14,021 nt of DNA. Source: JBPEXY01 sp052031065. GTDB taxonomy: Bacteria > Pseudomonadota > Gammaproteobacteria > Immundisolibacterales > Immundisolibacteraceae. The notes below the pieces were generated by a model. It worked only from the letters and a program-made list of their open reading frames with translations, had not been told where the DNA came from and ran no database searches. The DNA lies in NCBI GenBank assembly GCA_052031065.1, contig JBPEXY010000127.1:1-14021 (forward strand), read 5' to 3'. Position 1 is the stretch's first letter. The number at the start of each line of letters is the position of its first letter. Position numbers and translations under genes: made by a program. Positions 6,426-14,021 of this stretch are shown here, one piece after another.

Positions 6426-8327
6426 TCAGGCCGCTGCCGAGCTGTTTTTACGCAGCAGTCCGCTCTTTTTCAGGTAGACCAGCAGAATGGATATCGCTGC
6501 CGGGGTGACACCGGGAATGCGTCCAGCCTGGCCGATGGTCGCCGGGCGGACATCGGCAAGCTTGAGCCGAATCTCGTTGGAAAGACTCGGTACGTCGTTG
6601 TAATTGAGCTGTTCTGGCAGCGGTTGATGTTCGTGCTGCGCCTGTTTTTCAATTTCATCGAGCTGACGCTGCAGGTAGCCGGAATATTTGATCTGAATCT
6701 CCACCTGGGTGGCAGCATCGCCGGGCGCCAGTGGCTCGCCGCTGCCGGGAATCTGATGCAGGGCGTGATAGTCGACACCGGGGCGGCGTAGCAGATCGAA
6801 AAGCGACGTTTCACGACTCAGCGGGCCACCAAACAGCTGCTCTGCCAGCTCCGGCTCGACCTGCTGTGGTTGGATGATGGTTTTCGGCAAGCGGGTCAGT
6901 TCATGCTCAACAGCGGCGCGTTTTTCGTTAAAAACGCGCCAGCGCTGCTCACCCACCAGTCCCAGTTGACGTCCTTTTTCGGTGAGCCGCAGATCGGCGT
7001 TATCTTCACGCAGCAACAGGCGATACTCGGCCCGTGAGGTGAACATACGGTACGGCTCTGTGGTGCCCTGGGTGATCAGGTCGTCAACCATCACGCCGAT
7101 GTAGGACTCTTCGCGGCCGGGGCTCCAGGAGTCCAGCCCCAGTGCGCTGCCGGCAGCATTAATACCGGCCAGCAGTCCCTGGGCAGCAGCTTCCTCATAA
7201 CCGGTGGTGCCGTTGATCTGGCCGGCAAAAAAGAGTCCCTGCAGTGATTTGGTCTCCAGCGTGGGTCGCAGGTCTCGGGGATCGAAGAAATCGTACTCGA
7301 TGGCGTAACCAGGGCGGATGATTTTGGCCTGTTCAAAACCCTTGATGGAGCGAATGAACGCCTGCTGTATATCAAACGGCAGGCTGGTGGAGATGCCGTT
7401 GGGGTAGACCTCGTGGGTGTTGAGTCCCTCCGGTTCGATAAATATCTGGTGGGAACTGCGTTCGGCGAAGCGGACCACTTTGTCTTCGATGGAGGGGCAG
7501 TAGCGTGGTCCTACCCCCTCGATCTGGCCGCTGTACATGGGCGAACGGTCGAGGCCGCCGGTAATGATTTCGTGGGTCTGTTCGTTGGTGTGGGTAATGT
7601 GGCAGGCAACCTGCTGCGGGTGTTCGTTTACCGAGCCGAGGAATGACATCACCGGTAGCGGGTCATCACCATGTTGGATTTTCAGTGCACTGTAATCGAT
7701 GCTGCGACCATCAATACGCGGTGGCGTACCGGTTTTCAGCCGGCCGACCCGAAACGGTAGTTCACGCAGTCGTGCCGAGAGCGCATTGGCTGGTGCATCG
7801 CCGGCTCGGCCGCCGCCGTAATGCTGCTCGCCTATATGGATTACGCCACCGAGAAAGGTGCCGGTTGCCAGCACCACGCTGCGGGTACGAAACTCCAGCC
7901 CCATCTTGCAGATGACGCCGGTGACCCGGTCGCCTTCGACGACGATATCCTCTACCGACTGCTGGAACAGGTCGAGGCCGGGCTGTGCCTCGACCCAGGC
8001 GCGGGCGGCATTGCGATAGAGCTGTCGGTCCGCCTGTGCACGGGTGGCCCTGACCGCAGGCCCCTTGCTGGCGTTGAGAACCCGAAACTGGATACCAGCC
8101 TGGTCGGTGAGGCGCGCCATAGCGCCGTCGAGGGCGTCAATTTCCCGCACCAGATGGCTCTTGCCGATACCGCCGATGGCCGGGTTGCAGGACATCTGCC
8201 CGATGGTGTCGAGGTTCTGGGTCAGCAGCAGGGTGCGCGCTCCCCTGCGGGCAGCGGCGAGGGCTGCTTCGGTGCCGGCGTGGCCGCCGCCAATGACAAT
8301 GACATCGTAGTGCTGGTCTGCAAGCAT
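6426..8327 (-). CDS. mnmG: tRNA uridine-5-carboxymethylaminomethyl modification enzyme MnmG (GidA)
   Basis: This 633-aa FAD protein works with MnmE to build the (carboxymethyl)aminomethyl group on wobble U34 of tRNAs. Seen: the FAD dinucleotide fold VIGGGHAGTEAA (11-22), the motifs QMSCNPAIGGIGK and NASKGPAVRATRAQAD, and the C-terminal GVTPAAISILLVYLKK, all close to the E. coli enzyme (629 aa). The ATG at 8327 was chosen because the conserved protein begins MLADQHYDVIVIGGG there. A TTG at 8387 would add 20 residues without similarity to the family. It heads the leftward cluster mnmG-rsmG-parA-parB. MnmE, often directly upstream, is not adjacent; the upstream neighbour is divergent miaB. Confidence 0.95.
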   Translation of the reverse strand: MLADQHYDVIVIGGGHAGTEAALAAARRGARTLLLTQNLDTIGQMSCNPAIGGIGKSHLVREIDALDGAMARLTDQAGIQFRVLNASKGPAVRATRAQADRQLYRNAARAWVEAQPGLDLFQQSVEDIVVEGDRVTGVICKMGLEFRTRSVVLATGTFLGGVIHIGEQHYGGGRAGDAPANALSARLRELPFRVGRLKTGTPPRIDGRSIDYSALKIQHGDDPLPVMSFLGSVNEHPQQVACHITHTNEQTHEIITGGLDRSPMYSGQIEGVGPRYCPSIEDKVVRFAERSSHQIFIEPEGLNTHEVYPNGISTSLPFDIQQAFIRSIKGFEQAKIIRPGYAIEYDFFDPRDLRPTLETKSLQGLFFAGQINGTTGYEEAAAQGLLAGINAAGSALGLDSWSPGREESYIGVMVDDLITQGTTEPYRMFTSRAEYRLLLREDNADLRLTEKGRQLGLVGEQRWRVFNEKRAAVEHELTRLPKTIIQPQQVEPELAEQLFGGPLSRETSLFDLLRRPGVDYHALHQIPGSGEPLAPGDAATQVEIQIKYSGYLQRQLDEIEKQAQHEHQPLPEQLNYNDVPSLSNEIRLKLADVRPATIGQAGRIPGVTPAAISILLVYLKKSGLLRKNSSAAA

Positions 8328-8361
8328 GGTTGGTATCGGGTTGAAAAAAGGCTGAATGGGC

Positions 8362-8367
8362 CTTATA
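8362..8367 (-). promoter_or_regulatory. Possible -10 element for mnmG
   Basis: TATAAG on the minus strand lies 34 bases upstream of the ATG at 8327. The best -35 match, TTGCCA, is only 14 bases away, which is too short for a standard promoter. If real, transcription would begin near 8355, downstream of the TTG at 8387, favouring the ATG start. Confidence 0.25.
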
Positions 8368-8539
8368 TGGTGAGTTTGAACTGGCAAAAAAGCGGCGCTA
8401 TCTGCACCGCCAGGATCAGGTTCTCAACAGTTGTGCCGGTTAGGGCTGGCCAGGTGTGAACGTTGTGACAGGTTCGGGAGCATCCTGCTGGAGTGGCGTT
8501 TGCTAAACATCCTCGCATCAGAACTACTCGCAAACCCTA

Positions 8540-8545
8540 TATAAT
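8540..8545 (+). promoter_or_regulatory. Probable -10 element of the miaB operon promoter
   Basis: A perfect TATAAT lies 95 bases upstream of the miaB start. The hexamer at 17-base spacing (ATCAGA, 8517-8522) is a poor -35, so the promoter may be weak or need an activator. The predicted leader is about 90 bases. Confidence 0.45.
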
Positions 8546-8640
8546 ATTGGGCCAGCGGCGATAACTCCAGTAGAGTCAGTTCGCCGGTGTCTGTGACTTA
8601 ACGACAAATTTAGCGACCCCTAATCAAACAACCCGAATCA

Positions 8641-10059
8641 GTGGCAAGAAAACTCTATATTCAAACTTATGGTTGTCAGATGAATGTCTATGACTCCGAC
8701 CGTATCGCCGAGGTGTTAGGTCGGTCTCATGACATGACGGTGACCGATAGCCCCGAGCAGGCCGATATGTTGCTGTTGAATACCTGTTCGATCCGGGAAA
8801 AGGCCCAGGAAAAGGTCTTTTCCCAGCTGGGTCGTTGGCAGCAGCTGAAACAGCAGCGGCCGGATCTGATTATCGGCGTTGGTGGTTGTGTCGCCAGTCA
8901 GGAAGGTGAGGCGATCATCCAGCGGGCGCCCTATGTGGACCTGGTCTTCGGTCCCCAGACCCTGCACCGTCTGCCGACCATGGTTAACCGGGTCGATGGC
9001 CAGCGTCAGCCGACCACGGATATCACCTTTCCGGAAATAGAAAAATTTGATCATCTGCCGACACCGCAGGCGAAAGGCCCGTCGGCCTTTGTGTCGATTA
9101 TGGAAGGCTGTTCCAAATACTGCAGTTTCTGCGTGGTGCCTTATACCCGCGGCGAGGAATTCAGCCGCCCGCTGCAGGATGTGTTGACGGAAGTGGCGCT
9201 GTTCGCCCAGCAGGGCGTGCGTGAAGTTAATTTGCTGGGCCAGAATGTTAACGCCTACCGCGGCGCGCAGGCTGATGGTGGAGAGGCCGACCTCGCGATG
9301 CTCATTGAGTATGTGGCTGAAATTGAGGGTATCGACCGTATTCGCTTCACCACTTCACATCCGCTGGAGTTCAGCAGTAGCCTGGTGGAGGTTTATGACC
9401 GGGTTCCGCAACTGGTTGACCATCTCCATCTGCCGGTGCAGAGCGGTTCCGACCGTATACTGAAAGCGATGAAGCGTGGCCACAACGCGCAGTGGTATGA
9501 GCAGTTGGTGGCGCAGATACGTCAGCGCCGACCTCATATCTCCCTGTCGTCCGATTTTATTGTCGGTTTTCCTGGCGAGACGGATGAGGATTTTGAACAG
9601 ACCATGGAGCTGATTGAGCGGATCGGCTTTGACCAGAGTTTCAGCTTTATTTACAGCGCCCGCCCCGGCACGCCGGCAGCGGAGCTGGAAGATGGACTGT
9701 CGCTGCAGGTTAAAAAAGAGCGGCTGGCGAGACTCCAGCAGCGTATTACCGAGATGGCGGTGGAGATTGGCGACAACATGGTGGGCACGGTTCAGCGGGT
9801 GCTGGTCGATCGCGCCGCCCGTAAAGGTAGCGGACAGCTGGCTGCACGGACGGAGAATAACCGGGTGGTCAACTTTGATGGCGATCCAGCGTTGATCGGT
9901 CAGTTTGTCGATGTTGAAATTACCGAATCTCTGCCCAACTCTCTGCGTGGCAATCTGGCCGCGCCGCAACATCGATATCAAAAACCGGCGGTCGATCAGA
10001 TTCCCGCCCGACCGGGGGAACTATTGCAGCCCCTCACCTCGTTTGCGGCTAACGAATGA
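8641..10059 (+). CDS. miaB: tRNA-2-methylthio-N6-dimethylallyladenosine synthase MiaB
   Basis: This 472-aa radical-SAM methylthiotransferase converts i6A37 to ms2i6A37 in tRNAs reading UNN codons. Seen: three N-terminal cysteines for the auxiliary 4Fe-4S cluster (C12, C49, C83), the radical-SAM CxxxCxxC motif C157-C161-C164 in GCSKYCSFC, the Gly-rich LLGQNVNAY motif, and a C-terminal TRAM domain (about 383-447). Spacing and length agree with E. coli MiaB (474 aa). The start is GTG, chosen because ARKLYIQTYGCQMN begins right there; no clear Shine-Dalgarno precedes it. It heads the rightward cluster and lies 48 bases before ybeZ. Confidence 0.96.
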   Translation: MARKLYIQTYGCQMNVYDSDRIAEVLGRSHDMTVTDSPEQADMLLLNTCSIREKAQEKVFSQLGRWQQLKQQRPDLIIGVGGCVASQEGEAIIQRAPYVDLVFGPQTLHRLPTMVNRVDGQRQPTTDITFPEIEKFDHLPTPQAKGPSAFVSIMEGCSKYCSFCVVPYTRGEEFSRPLQDVLTEVALFAQQGVREVNLLGQNVNAYRGAQADGGEADLAMLIEYVAEIEGIDRIRFTTSHPLEFSSSLVEVYDRVPQLVDHLHLPVQSGSDRILKAMKRGHNAQWYEQLVAQIRQRRPHISLSSDFIVGFPGETDEDFEQTMELIERIGFDQSFSFIYSARPGTPAAELEDGLSLQVKKERLARLQQRITEMAVEIGDNMVGTVQRVLVDRAARKGSGQLAARTENNRVVNFDGDPALIGQFVDVEITESLPNSLRGNLAAPQHRYQKPAVDQIPARPGELLQPLTSFAANE

Positions 10060-10107
10060 CACCGACGACCATTACTGTTCTGTTCACGGAACCCTGCGTA
10101 GCTTCGC

Positions 10108-11175
10108 TTGAATAGTCCCTCCGAGTCAGAAAAGGGTGTCCCGCATCAGCTGTTGTTAGAGCCGCAGGACAACCAGCGGCTGGCTGAGCTGTGTGGTCCG
10201 CGCGATCAGAACCTGCAGCAGATTGAGACCCGGTTAGGGGTTCGTTTGCGCCGCAGGGGTTTTACGGTACAGGCGGTTTCTGCGACGCAGAATGGTGCTG
10301 GTGACGCTGCTACAGATGCCAATCTGGCGCTCGCGCTGCAGGTAGTTGAACGGCTCTATCAACAGACCGGGCAACAGACCGGGCAACAGCCCGGGGATGG
10401 TCAGCCAGTGACCGCCAATGATGTCCATCTGCAGATCCAGGCGGTAACCAGTGAGGCGGCTGAACGGGATGACCCGCACGCTGCTTCGCAGCGGCCCAGA
10501 AGCGACGGTTTATCGATCAAAACCCGGCGGTTGACGGTGAAGCCGCGTAGCCCCGGACAGCAGCGGTTGGTGCAGAGCATTCTTGCCGATGATGTTAATT
10601 TTGCCATTGGCCCTGCTGGCACCGGTAAAACATTTCTGGCGGTGGCCTGCGCAGTGCAGGCATTGATCAGCCAGCAGGTACAGCGGGTGGTTCTGGTTCG
10701 GCCGGCAGTGGAAGCGGGGGAAAAACTGGGGTTTCTGCCTGGGGACCTAGCGCAGAAAGTGGACCCCTATTTGCGGCCGATCTACGATGCGCTTTATGAG
10801 ATGGTCGGATTTGAACGGGTTGGTAAGCTGATCGAGCAGGGAGTGATCGAAGTGGCACCATTGGCCTACATGCGTGGTCGCACCCTCAACGAATGTTTTG
10901 CCATTCTTGATGAGGCGCAGAACACTACCCCCGAACAGATGAAAATGTTTCTTACCCGGATTGGATTTGGTTCCACGGCGGTGATTACCGGCGATGTGAC
11001 ACAGATCGACCTGCCTGCCGGCAAACCCTCTGGTCTTAAACATGTCATGAAGGTCCTTGATGGTGTCGATGGAGTTACCTTTACCCGCTTCACCGCCCGC
11101 GATGTAGTGCGCCATCCTCTGGTGGCCCGCATCGTCGATGCCTATGATCACTTTGAGGAGCAGGGTGGGCGTTGA
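10108..11175 (+). CDS. ybeZ: PhoH-like ATPase YbeZ (PhoL)
   Basis: This 355-aa protein is a PhoH-family P-loop NTPase, found next to YbeY in proteobacteria and thought to act with it in ribosome-associated RNA processing. Seen: an N-terminal segment typical of YbeZ (LLLEPQDNQRLAELCGP, from about residue 16), Walker A GPAGTGKT (168-175), Walker B ILDEAQN with D268 and E269, the GFLPGDLAQKVDPYLRPIYD block, and MKMFLTRIGFGS. The TTG at 10108 is the earliest possible start, two codons after an in-frame TAG, and there is no clear ribosome binding site. The linker between the N-terminal domain and the ATPase core holds a threefold QQTG/QQPG repeat (85-96) absent from E. coli YbeZ. Operon partner ybeY starts 28 bases after the stop. 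Confidence 0.93.
   Translation: MNSPSESEKGVPHQLLLEPQDNQRLAELCGPRDQNLQQIETRLGVRLRRRGFTVQAVSATQNGAGDAATDANLALALQVVERLYQQTGQQTGQQPGDGQPVTANDVHLQIQAVTSEAAERDDPHAASQRPRSDGLSIKTRRLTVKPRSPGQQRLVQSILADDVNFAIGPAGTGKTFLAVACAVQALISQQVQRVVLVRPAVEAGEKLGFLPGDLAQKVDPYLRPIYDALYEMVGFERVGKLIEQGVIEVAPLAYMRGRTLNECFAILDEAQNTTPEQMKMFLTRIGFGSTAVITGDVTQIDLPAGKPSGLKHVMKVLDGVDGVTFTRFTARDVVRHPLVARIVDAYDHFEEQGGR
10360..10395 (+). repeat. In-frame 12-bp tandem repeat (three copies) within ybeZ
   Basis: CAACAGACCGGG occurs twice perfectly (10360-10371 and 10372-10383) and a third time with one change (CAACAGCCCGGG, 10384-10395). It encodes QQTG-QQTG-QQPG in the linker before the ATPase core. Because the unit is a multiple of three, copy-number changes would not break the frame. 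Confidence 0.85.
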
Positions 11176-11203
11176 GGGGCAGAGGCGCGAGGTTGATGGT
11201 TAG

Positions 11204-11701
11204 ATGAGCGCAGAACTGCGTGGTGGAGAAATTGCAGGTCTGTCGTTACAGGTGGCAACTGATCACCCCGGCCTGCCGCAACTGGCCGAGTTCGAACGGT
11301 GGGTCACCATTGCTCGTGGCGATGCCCGAGTTGATGGTAAACGCGAGGTGACCATTCGCCTGGTGGATAGCGAGGAGTCGGCGCAGTTGAACGAGCGGTA
11401 TCGCCAGCGTCAGGGGGCAACCAATGTGCTCTCTTTTCCCGCAGCCAGCGACGAGCTGTATAAAATGCTGCCCGATGACGAGCAGGAGCTGGGTGCTCTG
11501 GTGATCTGTGCTCCGCTGGTGGAAGATCAGGCTCGGCAACAGGGTAAGGGCGAGAAGGACCATTGGGCTCATCTCACCATTCACGGCATGCTTCACCTGC
11601 GTGGTTTTGATCATCAACAAGAGCCGGAACGGCAGCAGATGGAAGCGATGGAAATTGCGTTGCTGGAGCAGTTGGGAATCGGTAATCCGTACTTATCCTG
11701 A
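11204..11701 (+). CDS. ybeY: Endoribonuclease / rRNA maturation factor YbeY
   Basis: This 165-aa metalloprotein belongs to the UPF0054 family, needed for 16S rRNA 3'-end maturation and 70S ribosome quality control. Seen: the zinc motif H127-GML-H131-LRGFD-H137, preceded by the substrate-cleft segments TIRLVDSEES (50-59) and GATNVLSFPA (71-80). It is about ten residues longer than E. coli YbeY, mainly at the N-terminus, so a slightly later start cannot be excluded; ATG 11204 is the best start codon. It lies between ybeZ and corC in the usual order. Confidence 0.94.
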   Translation: MSAELRGGEIAGLSLQVATDHPGLPQLAEFERWVTIARGDARVDGKREVTIRLVDSEESAQLNERYRQRQGATNVLSFPAASDELYKMLPDDEQELGALVICAPLVEDQARQQGKGEKDHWAHLTIHGMLHLRGFDHQQEPERQQMEAMEIALLEQLGIGNPYLS

Positions 11702-11750
11702 AGCTTATGATGATGGTTAAACAAATGATAGTTGACGGGCGACCCCGGCG

Positions 11751-12593
11751 ATGACCGCAGACGGCCCCGGTTCTTCGCGACCGGGAGTATTTGAAAGACT
11801 GGCCCGCGCGCTGTTTGGCGGTCAGCTGGACCGTGACGAGCTGCGCGAAAAGGTCCGCGAAGCACGTTCTCAGAATGTCGTTGATCTGGAAACCTTTGAG
11901 ATGGTCGAAGGGGTGTTCCGTATTGTCGACACATCGGTACGCGAAGTGATGGTGCCGCGTTCGAAGATGACCGTGCTGCACAGGGACGACTCCCTGCAGA
12001 CCATGCTCGATCAGGCGATTGAAAGTGCCCATTCACGGTTTCCGGTGATCGGCGAGGATCGCGATGAGGTGGTCGGTATTGTGCTCGCCAAGGACCTGCT
12101 GCCCTATCTGCGTGAACAGCCGGCAACCTTTGCCCTGCGTGACATTCTTCGAGAAGTGACCTTTGTGCCGGAAAGCAAGCGCCTCAATGCCATGCTGCAG
12201 GACTTTCGCCGTAACCATAACCACATGGCGATTGTGGTGGATGAGTATGGCGGTGTTTCTGGTCTGGTGACGATTGAGGATGTCATCGAAGAGATCGTCG
12301 GCGAGATCGAGGATGAGCATGATCCTGGTGAAGAGCCGCTGATTGAGCCGCAGCTTGACGGTAGCCACCGGGTGGATGCCCTGACCACCCTTGATGAGTT
12401 CAACAGTTTTTTTGCCGCTGACCTCGACAACAGCGAATTTGAAACCATTGGCGGCATGGTGGCGCAGGGATTTGGCCGGGTGCCAGAGGTGGGTGATGAA
12501 GTGGTGCTGCACGGTTTCGAGTTCAAGGTTGATGATGCCGATGAGCGGCGTGTTGATAGCCTGATCGTGCGCACTGTCATGGACAGCGATTGA
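11751..12593 (+). CDS. corC: CorC/YbeX-type CBS-domain protein (HlyC/CorC family)
   Basis: This 280-aa cytoplasmic protein has two CBS domains (about 64-185, with MVPRSKM, SAHSRFPVI and LVTIEDVIEEIVGEI) and a C-terminal CorC_HlyC domain (about 200-277). The family was first linked to magnesium/cobalt efflux via CorA; E. coli YbeX has more recently been linked to ribosome and RNA homeostasis, in line with its neighbours. Length and sequence match E. coli CorC (292 aa) closely. The ATG at 11751 follows an in-frame TGA at 11733, so it is the earliest ATG. The stop TGA overlaps the start of lnt. Confidence 0.93.
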   Translation: MTADGPGSSRPGVFERLARALFGGQLDRDELREKVREARSQNVVDLETFEMVEGVFRIVDTSVREVMVPRSKMTVLHRDDSLQTMLDQAIESAHSRFPVIGEDRDEVVGIVLAKDLLPYLREQPATFALRDILREVTFVPESKRLNAMLQDFRRNHNHMAIVVDEYGGVSGLVTIEDVIEEIVGEIEDEHDPGEEPLIEPQLDGSHRVDALTTLDEFNSFFAADLDNSEFETIGGMVAQGFGRVPEVGDEVVLHGFEFKVDDADERRVDSLIVRTVMDSD

Positions 12594-14021
12594 TCCCGAT
12601 CCAGGCTCTGCTCGCCGGCGGCGCAGCTGTTCTGGCTTATGCGCCGTTTGATTTCTGGCCGCTAATGCTGCTGGCGCTGGCCTGGCTGTTCAGGGTGGCG
12701 CTCACCTCAAACCCCCGTATTGCGGCGCAGGCCGGCTTTTTCTTTGGCCTCGGCCTGTTTGCCGGCGGTGTTCACTGGGTTTTCGTCAGTTGTTACCGTT
12801 TCGGCAACATGGGTGTGCTGCTCTCCTCGCTGACCACCCTGTTGCTGGTTGCCTATCTGGCGCTCTACCCGGCTGTGTTCGCCTGGCTTGCCGCGCGCTT
12901 TGAGCGACTGGATCAGTGTCCGGCTCACAGCACCGGGCGCCCAGTCCGTGGAATAGCGGTTTCGCTGATGGTATTACCGGCGCTCTGGGTCGGGCTGGAA
13001 TGGATTCGCGGTGTTCTTTTTACCGGTTTTCCCTGGCTGTCGGTCGGCTATACCCAGGTTGATGGACCGCTCGCAGGTGTCGCGCCCCTGGCGGGAGTGT
13101 TTGGTATCAGCTGGCTGCTGGCTTTTGCCGCCGCACTGTTGGCGATGATTGCGGTGAAAGGGCGGCAGAGTGCGTTACCGGCCGGTGTCGGAGTGGCGGC
13201 GCTGGTGGTGCTGGTGGTGGTTTTCCCGGCTGGTAAGTTATGGACCCAGCCAGTTGGTGCACCCCTGTCGGTAGCGTTGATCCAGGGAAATGTACCGCAA
13301 CTGACCCGCTGGAATCCCGACAAGGTTCGCGACCACATTGCTGGTCATCTGCGCTTAAGTGAGCCTTTTTGGGGGGTTGATCTGCTGATCTGGCCGGAGA
13401 ATGCGATTCCCGCATTTGCGCAGATGCTACCCGACGAACTGCTGCCGGCATTGGCGCGCAAAGGAATGGAAACCGGCAGCGACCTGCTCACCGGTATGCC
13501 GTTGGGAGATCCGGTAGATGGCCCCTATTTCAACGGTATACGTTTGGCAGGCGGTGATGAGTATCGCAAACAGCACCTGGTGCCATTTGGTGAATATGTG
13601 CCGCTGGTTGGCCTGCTGGGTGACGCGCTTGATTTGCTGCGGGTACCCATGTCTGCGTTCAGCCCGGGTGACGATGATCAGCCGCCGCTGAGACTGCTTC
13701 GATCCGACGTCATGGTAGCGCCGACTATCTGTTACGAAATTCTGTTTGGTGATGAGGTGGCGCAGATGTTTCCGCAGGCTCAGGTGCTGGTCAATATCAG
13801 TAATGACGCCTGGTTTGGTGACACTATTGCGCCGCATCAGCATCTGCAGATCGCCCGTATGCGGGTGCTGGAGAGCGGCCGGCCGCTGCTGCGGGCAACC
13901 AATAGTGGTATTACTGCCATCGTTAACGCTGGGGGTGTGACTCAGGCGGTCAGTCCGCAGTTTGTTGAAACGGTGCTGACCGGAATCGTCCAGCCCCATG
14001 CGGGTGCGACGCCCTATATTC
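12590..14021 (+). CDS. lnt: Apolipoprotein N-acyltransferase Lnt (C-terminus beyond window)
   Basis: This inner-membrane enzyme adds the third acyl chain to the N-terminal cysteine of lipoproteins, before Lol sorting. The first 477 codons are present; E. coli Lnt is 512 aa, so a short tail with the last membrane segment is missing. Seen: N-terminal hydrophobic helices (about 5-200, including FTGFPWLSVGY), then the nitrilase-like domain with the catalytic triad E270 (IWPENAIP), K327 (RKQHLVPFGEY) and C381 (TICYEIL), plus NISNDAWFGD. The likely start is TTG at 12590, giving MIPIQALLAGG and overlapping the corC stop by four bases (TTGA). No ATG or GTG near the N-terminus would keep the first membrane helix. 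Confidence 0.92.
   Translation, partial: MIPIQALLAGGAAVLAYAPFDFWPLMLLALAWLFRVALTSNPRIAAQAGFFFGLGLFAGGVHWVFVSCYRFGNMGVLLSSLTTLLLVAYLALYPAVFAWLAARFERLDQCPAHSTGRPVRGIAVSLMVLPALWVGLEWIRGVLFTGFPWLSVGYTQVDGPLAGVAPLAGVFGISWLLAFAAALLAMIAVKGRQSALPAGVGVAALVVLVVVFPAGKLWTQPVGAPLSVALIQGNVPQLTRWNPDKVRDHIAGHLRLSEPFWGVDLLIWPENAIPAFAQMLPDELLPALARKGMETGSDLLTGMPLGDPVDGPYFNGIRLAGGDEYRKQHLVPFGEYVPLVGLLGDALDLLRVPMSAFSPGDDDQPPLRLLRSDVMVAPTICYEILFGDEVAQMFPQAQVLVNISNDAWFGDTIAPHQHLQIARMRVLESGRPLLRATNSGITAIVNAGGVTQAVSPQFVETVLTGIVQPHAGATPYI

Larger units (their letters stand above)
8328..8640. other. Divergent intergenic region between mnmG and miaB
   Basis: These 313 bases lack a convincing gene. They contain a clear -10 for miaB (8540-8545), a weaker -10-like TATAAG toward mnmG (8362-8367, minus strand), and no DnaA-box cluster or parS. 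A short TTG-started extension of the mnmG frame runs into it but is not conserved. Confidence 0.6.

Noticed and set aside
8328..8387. Twenty-residue N-terminal extension of MnmG from a TTG start
   Set aside because: The conserved protein begins at the ATG at 8327 and the extension has no similarity to the MnmG family.
8328..8640. Chromosome origin next to mnmG, as in E. coli
   Set aside because: No DnaA boxes (TTATNCACA), AT-rich unwinding region or mioC-like gene is present in the spacer.
13427..13999. 190-residue open frame on the minus strand
   Set aside because: It is antisense to the conserved nitrilase domain of lnt and shows no motif.

Overview
This window looks like chromosomal DNA from a gammaproteobacterium of moderately high G+C. 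The main evidence is the miaB-ybeZ-ybeY-corC-lnt cluster and the mnmG-rsmG-parA-parB cluster, both with gammaproteobacterial-type proteins (MnmG 633 aa, MiaB 472 aa, Lnt with the E-K-C triad). I cannot assign a genus. No tRNA, rRNA, CRISPR array, insertion sequence or prophage gene was seen.

Region 1 (1-3960) is accessory metabolism. A flavin-dependent monooxygenase of the HpaB (4-hydroxyphenylacetate 3-hydroxylase) family runs leftward off the window edge. Its N-terminus appears broken by a single extra base: the start, ribosome binding site and first nine codons are in one frame and the rest of the protein in another. Divergent from it, across a 278-base intergenic region with three tandem 14-bp repeats, lies a membrane diiron hydroxylase of the AlkB/XylM type with all the usual histidine boxes. 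It is followed on the same strand by a class I aldolase of the DHDPS/NAL superfamily. A nested inverted repeat and a hairpin separate these two genes, and a strong intrinsic terminator closes the region. Two oxygenases plus an aldolase suggest a small oxidation-and-cleavage pathway, but the substrate cannot be read from sequence.

Region 2 (4010-8327, leftward) is the housekeeping cluster mnmG-rsmG-parA-parB: tRNA wobble-uridine modification, 16S rRNA G527 methylation and chromosome partitioning. Spacing is tight, with a 4-base overlap between rsmG and parA. The usual companions mnmE upstream and the atp operon downstream are absent from the adjoining positions. No complete parS site or DnaA-box cluster was seen.

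Region 3 (8641-14021, rightward) is miaB, ybeZ (phoH-like), ybeY, corC and lnt: tRNA ms2i6A modification, ribosome/RNA quality control, a CBS-domain membrane-associated protein and apolipoprotein N-acyltransferase (cut by the right edge). Three of these five genes use GTG or TTG starts with little visible Shine-Dalgarno. YbeZ carries an in-frame 12-bp triplicate repeat. The 313-base spacer between mnmG and miaB holds a good -10 element for miaB.

Most of the window is ordinary conserved gene content. The parts deserving a second look are the hydroxylase/aldolase module at the left, its repeat-bearing control regions, and the frameshift.
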